Origin: Pontibacter sp. HSC-36F09
Lineage (GTDB): Bacteria > Bacteroidota > Bacteroidia > Cytophagales > Hymenobacteraceae
Assembly (NCBI RefSeq): GCF_024171605.1
Contig: NZ_JALKAA010000002.1
Location: forward strand, 806,001 to 870,000
Direction of reading: 5' to 3'
DNA: 64,000 nt
Part shown: piece by piece, positions 61,101-64,000 of the stretch
Layout: each line of letters starts with the position of its first letter
How positions within the stretch are numbered: position 1 is the stretch's first letter
Notes under the pieces: model-generated
Databases searched by the model: none
Told to the model about the DNA's origin: nothing
The model's input: the letters and a program-made list of their open reading frames with translations, nothing else
Translations under genes and position numbers: made by a program

Positions 61101-63627
61101 TGGGACTTCCTGCACGGTTAAGCGCGATTAGCGGGATGTTCATGGCGCGGCGGGTGCTCACGTAATCATCAAAGTTTTTGATGCCGAAGAAGGCCTGTTG
61201 TGTGCTCACGTCAAACTTGTTGAGGCGGTTTACCGGGCGACCTGTCTCATCAAAAACCGTGGTATGGAGCGACCCATCCAGCAAGCCGATATCCTGGAAG
61301 TTCTCCAGCTCAAATACCTCTTGTCCTTTGCCCTGCGCATCGGTTTGGCCCTGTCGGGTGCTGGTCTGGATGTTGATGGAGCCGGAGGTATGGATGTCGA
61401 AGGTATAATCGGGATAGCGTTTGGCTTCAAAAATTTTCTTTTTGAGGCTGAGCTGCGTTTCGTAATTACGGTTGGCAGCCGGCGGACCGAACAGGTTTTG
61501 CGCGGTCAGGTTAAGGATTAATTTCTCGCCGGCGTTATAAGTCTCCTTGTTCAGGACAGCTGTTACTTTCAGGCGGTCGGGCATAAACTCTTCCACACCA
61601 ATTTTTTTCGCGTTGAGCAGCACGTCGTTGCCCGAGTATACTTCTAAGGTATAGGTACCCGTCACAGCGGCGCCGTTCAGTATAAAGCTGGTTTCGCTGG
61701 CACCCTGCTTGTTGAGTTTGCCTTTGGTGCTGCGGTATTCTTTGCCGTTAGGCAGTAGCAGTTTTACTTTGATGGGAAGTCCGGCCACTGTTTTCCAGTC
61801 CGGCGTGCGCACCACGGTGTTGACATGGATGGTGTCGCCGGGGCGGTAGAGGTCGCGGTCGCCGTAGATAAAAGCATCGTAGTTAAGTTCGTTCAGGCGT
61901 TTGCCGCCCACCTCAAAGCGGGAAGTGTTCACCTGCGTCTGGCTGTAAGGCATGTAATTGAAATCATCGCCTTTGCGGGCTGTGATCATACCGATCTTAA
62001 AATCCGGGGTTGTCTGGCTGGTGTTGCTGAAACGGGCGACGCCATCTTTGTCAGTAGTGGCTTTGTGCACCACCTGGTTGTTCGTGCTGATGAAGTGAAT
62101 TTCCACACCGTCCATCGTAGTCGCCTCGCGGATAGAGTTGGCAAACACCACCACTTCGTCCTTGCCCTGTTTGGCAATCAAACCAATATCCGAAACCGAC
62201 ACAATCTTGGAATCCTTCAGCCAGTTTTTGTCGGTGCTGGCCACGGTGATCACATACAACCCTTTAAACTGACTGTCGAAATCGAGGTCGTGCAGGTTGA
62301 GGTTGAGCAGATAAGAACTGCCTTGCTTGCGCAGGCTTTCAGTGCTGTACTCGCGCTCGAATAGCGTGTTGCCGTTGTTCTCGTTTACATCGTAGTAGGA
62401 GCTGGAGTAGTATTCTTCCGTGGCTTCGTCGTAGTAGCCGTCGTACATTTTGCCCTCCCGCAGGTAGTGCAGAATGTTATTTTCGTATACCTTGCTGATG
62501 CTCACTTTAATGCGCGGCACCTGGTTCAGGTTAAGGGCAATGTTGCGGGCGCCCTGGCTGCTGAGGTAAATGCTTTTGGCGTTGGCGAAACTGATGCCGG
62601 GCTGTGTGTCGGCAAAAGTAACGCTGTGCCGGTACGGCAGGCCCATTGGTTTGCCTTCCATACCTGCCAGGTCGCCGGAGAGGGTCAGGGTATAGGTGCT
62701 GCTCTGGTTGAAATTGCCCTTCAGCACCAGGCCGTTTTGCAGGCGCTCCACGGTATACTCACGGCGCGGGCTTACCTCTATTAAGTTGCCGATGTTGCTG
62801 TTGGTGACAGGTTGTGTGGTGAGAATGTAAATGCGCTCCTGACCTTCTTCCAAAGCGGTAGTTACTTCTGTCACCATCATGCGCTGGCGACTGGGCAGCA
62901 AAATGTCACGCTCGATGGTCTGGTCGGTTTGGTTGGTGCTGCCGGCCACGCTCAGGCCTTTGGCTATACTGAGGCGTAAAGGGATTTCTTTCTCCTGCTG
63001 CCCCTCTACATTCTTTACCCGGATGGTGATGTTGTCGCGGTTGCCGCTGGTTAATTCTATGGGCAATTCTTTGGTGCCGGCGTATACTTTTAAATGCTCC
63101 CGCAACTCCTGAAAAAGCACCGGATAGTTAAAGTCGAGTAGCAGGCTGGCCTCCAGTTGGTTTGGGCTGTTCTCGTTTGCCACCCAGTAGCTTTTGACCT
63201 GCTGCAGCTTGAGGTAGGGGGTATGGAAGGTGATTCCCTGTCCGGCAGGTATAGTATACTTCTCCGCCGCGTGGCGGAGCAGGTTTTCGGTTAGTTCTGC
63301 TTTGTAATTGGTTGTCGGGGCGAAAGGCTTGTCCGGCGAAAAAACCAGTTCGTTCGGGGCGGTCCACTTATACTTTCCGGCCACTTTCGGCGTGAGGCTC
63401 AGGTATGGAATCGTGTCCCACTGATTCAGGAGCGAATCACCGACTAAATCTTTATCGAAGGTGAACACCAGGTTCTGCTCCCGGGCTATTTCCTGCTCAA
63501 AATTCTTGCCTTTCAGCCGTAGTTCGTCGCTGTTGCCGCGGCAGCTGAAGAAGCAAAGTATGCACAGCAGCAAACTGATTTTGAGTAGATGTTGAAGCGG
63601 AGCGGGATGAACTTGTTTTATATTCAT
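58192..63627 (-). CDS. bacterial alpha-2-macroglobulin lipoprotein with thioester
   Basis: An 1811-residue protease-trapping protein from the ATG at 63627. A lipoprotein signal ends LLLCILCFFSC with the lipid-attached Cys at 29. MG-type beta domains run over about 60-950, including the MG2 region (NELNYDAFIYGDRDLYRPGDTIHVNTVVRTP), followed by a bait/MG region. Then come the A2M domain (LYPYLFPELGARSSTGGDGYDLAKRINPLTNKRVKLVSLWSG) and a thioester domain with the intact motif GCLEQ (Cys near 1350). A C-terminal receptor-like domain follows. The thioester implies covalent capture of attacking proteases in the periplasm. It cooperates by context with PBP1C, which repairs peptidoglycan, as proposed for YfhM-PbpC. 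Confidence 0.93.
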   Translation of the reverse strand: MNIKQVHPAPLQHLLKISLLLCILCFFSCRGNSDELRLKGKNFEQEIAREQNLVFTFDKDLVGDSLLNQWDTIPYLSLTPKVAGKYKWTAPNELVFSPDKPFAPTTNYKAELTENLLRHAAEKYTIPAGQGITFHTPYLKLQQVKSYWVANENSPNQLEASLLLDFNYPVLFQELREHLKVYAGTKELPIELTSGNRDNITIRVKNVEGQQEKEIPLRLSIAKGLSVAGSTNQTDQTIERDILLPSRQRMMVTEVTTALEEGQERIYILTTQPVTNSNIGNLIEVSPRREYTVERLQNGLVLKGNFNQSSTYTLTLSGDLAGMEGKPMGLPYRHSVTFADTQPGISFANAKSIYLSSQGARNIALNLNQVPRIKVSISKVYENNILHYLREGKMYDGYYDEATEEYYSSSYYDVNENNGNTLFEREYSTESLRKQGSSYLLNLNLHDLDFDSQFKGLYVITVASTDKNWLKDSKIVSVSDIGLIAKQGKDEVVVFANSIREATTMDGVEIHFISTNNQVVHKATTDKDGVARFSNTSQTTPDFKIGMITARKGDDFNYMPYSQTQVNTSRFEVGGKRLNELNYDAFIYGDRDLYRPGDTIHVNTVVRTPDWKTVAGLPIKVKLLLPNGKEYRSTKGKLNKQGASETSFILNGAAVTGTYTLEVYSGNDVLLNAKKIGVEEFMPDRLKVTAVLNKETYNAGEKLILNLTAQNLFGPPAANRNYETQLSLKKKIFEAKRYPDYTFDIHTSGSINIQTSTRQGQTDAQGKGQEVFELENFQDIGLLDGSLHTTVFDETGRPVNRLNKFDVSTQQAFFGIKNFDDYVSTRRAMNIPLIALNRAGSPINTTARVQLVRYTYESVIERRSDEYNYKSQRKENVIVSQNINIPATGATFNFTPVSSGQYEIRVMRPGAHNYVAQEFYAYGWGDTESTSFAVNTEGEVDISLDKEKYEVGDEAKVLFKSPFAGKILVTVEQNKVLSYYYLKTDKKAASLTLPIKDEHLPTAYITAIALRQVKDNQMPLTIARGFKPLAVTRKSTQLAVAILAPETSRSSKVQQVKVKTAPNAEVTLAVVDEGILQIKDYQTPDPHGFFYQKRALEVAGYDLYPYLFPELGARSSTGGDGYDLAKRINPLTNKRVKLVSLWSGQLKANANGEATVNVRIPEFSGAVRIMAVAYKDNAFGSSEKMMRVSDPVVISTALPRFVSPRDTILVPVTLSNTTTTKATAASTISVTGPLRIVGETRKSAGINPNAEAQVTYKLVATPAIGQATVKVAVNALNETFASNTDITVRPIAPLTKVTEAGSVKDGATANIKLANDFIPSSVSAKLVLSRSPLAQFTDDITFLLRYPHGCLEQTTSTAFPLLYYTDLARSLNQDQKSRTFNPNYLVQEAINKIELMQQYDGGFTYWPGATYTDWWSSTYATHFLLEAKKAGFPVTQEVLDKALRYLQQKVKAKAMEEYSYYDASRQVQSKYIAARETTYSLYVLGIAGKVDWSTMNYYKAKPELLSIDARYMLASTYALNGSRESFNQILPRSFSGETSVRALGGSFYSPIRDMAISLNSLLEADPDNPQVGTMARHLSDELRSKRWYNTQERAFALMALGKLSSRNQGDQTAQVYQNDKQIGTFSGKDLTLTNNIGSDPISIRGKGTGSLYYFWELEGISQSGYVKREDNYLQVRKTFFDRNGREITNNTFRQNDLVVVRVELQSLDGRSMPNIAITDMLPAGFEIENPRLMTAREFGWIEAQKPATPDHIDIRDDRINLYATAKPEQQYFFYQVRAVSKGTFQLGPIGADAMYNAEYHSYSGGGVVTVK

Positions 63628-63654
63628 AGTAGGGGTTGGGAAAGCGGTTAACAC

Positions 63655-64000
63655 GCCGTATATGATTTACGATGTTGGATGCCGGCATGCTGGTTTTTTT
63701 ACCTTAAAGCAGGTATAAATCTTTCCCTGAAAAGCAGGTATAAGCGTGCCTTTTTCCATCGGACAATATAGTGATTTTCTGTCTCACTTATACCTGAGCA
63801 GCATCTTGCTCCTGCGCTATACCTGCTATTGCTCTTCACGAGAAAGGCATTGTGCCTGAGAAGGAATTAAATGCACAAGTCCCCTGGATTATTGAGGGAG
63901 TAAGGTATATATTAGCTGAGGAAAATATAAAGGGTTGAAGTGTTTATAAATGGTAAGCCTGGAGCTGAAGTATGGGAACCTATACCTTTGCACATAGTGA
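63655..64000. other. gene-free end of the window with six AGGTATA words and a -7-like box
   Basis: No coding frame was recognised. AGGTATA/TATACCT occurs at 63711, 63736, 63789, 63818, 63903 and 63981. TACCTTTG at 63983-63990 fits the TAnnTTTG -7 box and overlaps the last word; a gene may begin just beyond the window. No -33 was seen at the right distance. Confidence 0.4.

Overview
The window looks like chromosomal DNA from a Bacteroidota member of the Cytophagales/Hymenobacteraceae type, with a Pontibacter-like flavour. This is inferred from type IX secretion C-terminal sorting domains, TTG/TTTG ... TAnnTTTG promoters, the absence of Shine-Dalgarno sequences, a thioester alpha-2-macroglobulin beside PBP1C, and a SAM-I riboswitch on the met operon. 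No rRNA, CRISPR array, phage or complete insertion sequence was seen.

Layout. 1-3.7 kb: a phospho-sugar mutase cut by the window edge, 4-hydroxyphenylpyruvate dioxygenase and a small acidic protein. 4.1-8.9 kb: an AT-rich accessory stretch of short, unrelated plus-strand genes (SMI1/KNR4, a secreted protein, DUF5655, DUF6157, DUF1569, a MutS-like ATPase, DUF2071). Several of these are separated by dyads that resemble integron attC sites. 9-18 kb: housekeeping genes (3-mercaptopyruvate sulfurtransferase, trpS, an NlpE-like protein, an EamA transporter, a queuosine-precursor transporter, rnz with a STAS protein, purC, an SDR/DUF2867 protein). 18.1-25.7 kb: an aspartate-family amino-acid locus. 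A promoter, a SAM-I riboswitch and a Cys-rich leader ORF precede metY-metX-hom on the plus strand; lysC-lysA converge from the minus strand. 25.9-30.1 kb: a 1416-residue T9SS-secreted Ig-repeat protein. 30.6-36.9 kb: a biotin locus (bioB-bioF-bioD, a HEAT-like gene, bioA, a ketoacyl synthase). 37-54.4 kb: mixed genes, including a DEAD-box helicase, a GH13 trehalose synthase/amylase, a MORN-repeat protein, thiolase, an S9 peptidase, thioesterases, a TetR regulator with two matching operators, and a Bat-type VWA/TPR pair. 54.7-55.2 kb: tRNA-Ser, tRNA-Pro and tRNA-Arg. 55.3-63.6 kb: PBP1C and a lipoprotein alpha-2-macroglobulin, separated by a GIY-YIG gene and a 28-bp perfect inverted repeat.

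The strongest leads are these. (1) A 45-codon leader ORF ending in six consecutive Cys codons lies between the SAM-I aptamer and metY. (2) The 7-mer AGGTATA/TATACCT is enormously over-represented, well over 100 copies by eye against about 8 expected, in coding and non-coding DNA. (3) An integrase-less array of cassette-like genes carries attC-like dyads. (4) A GIY-YIG nuclease paired with a long palindromic element interrupts the A2M-PBP1C pair. (5) A GGGCAATTGCC palindrome sits just upstream of three genes. All coordinates and alignments were read by eye; no database search was run.
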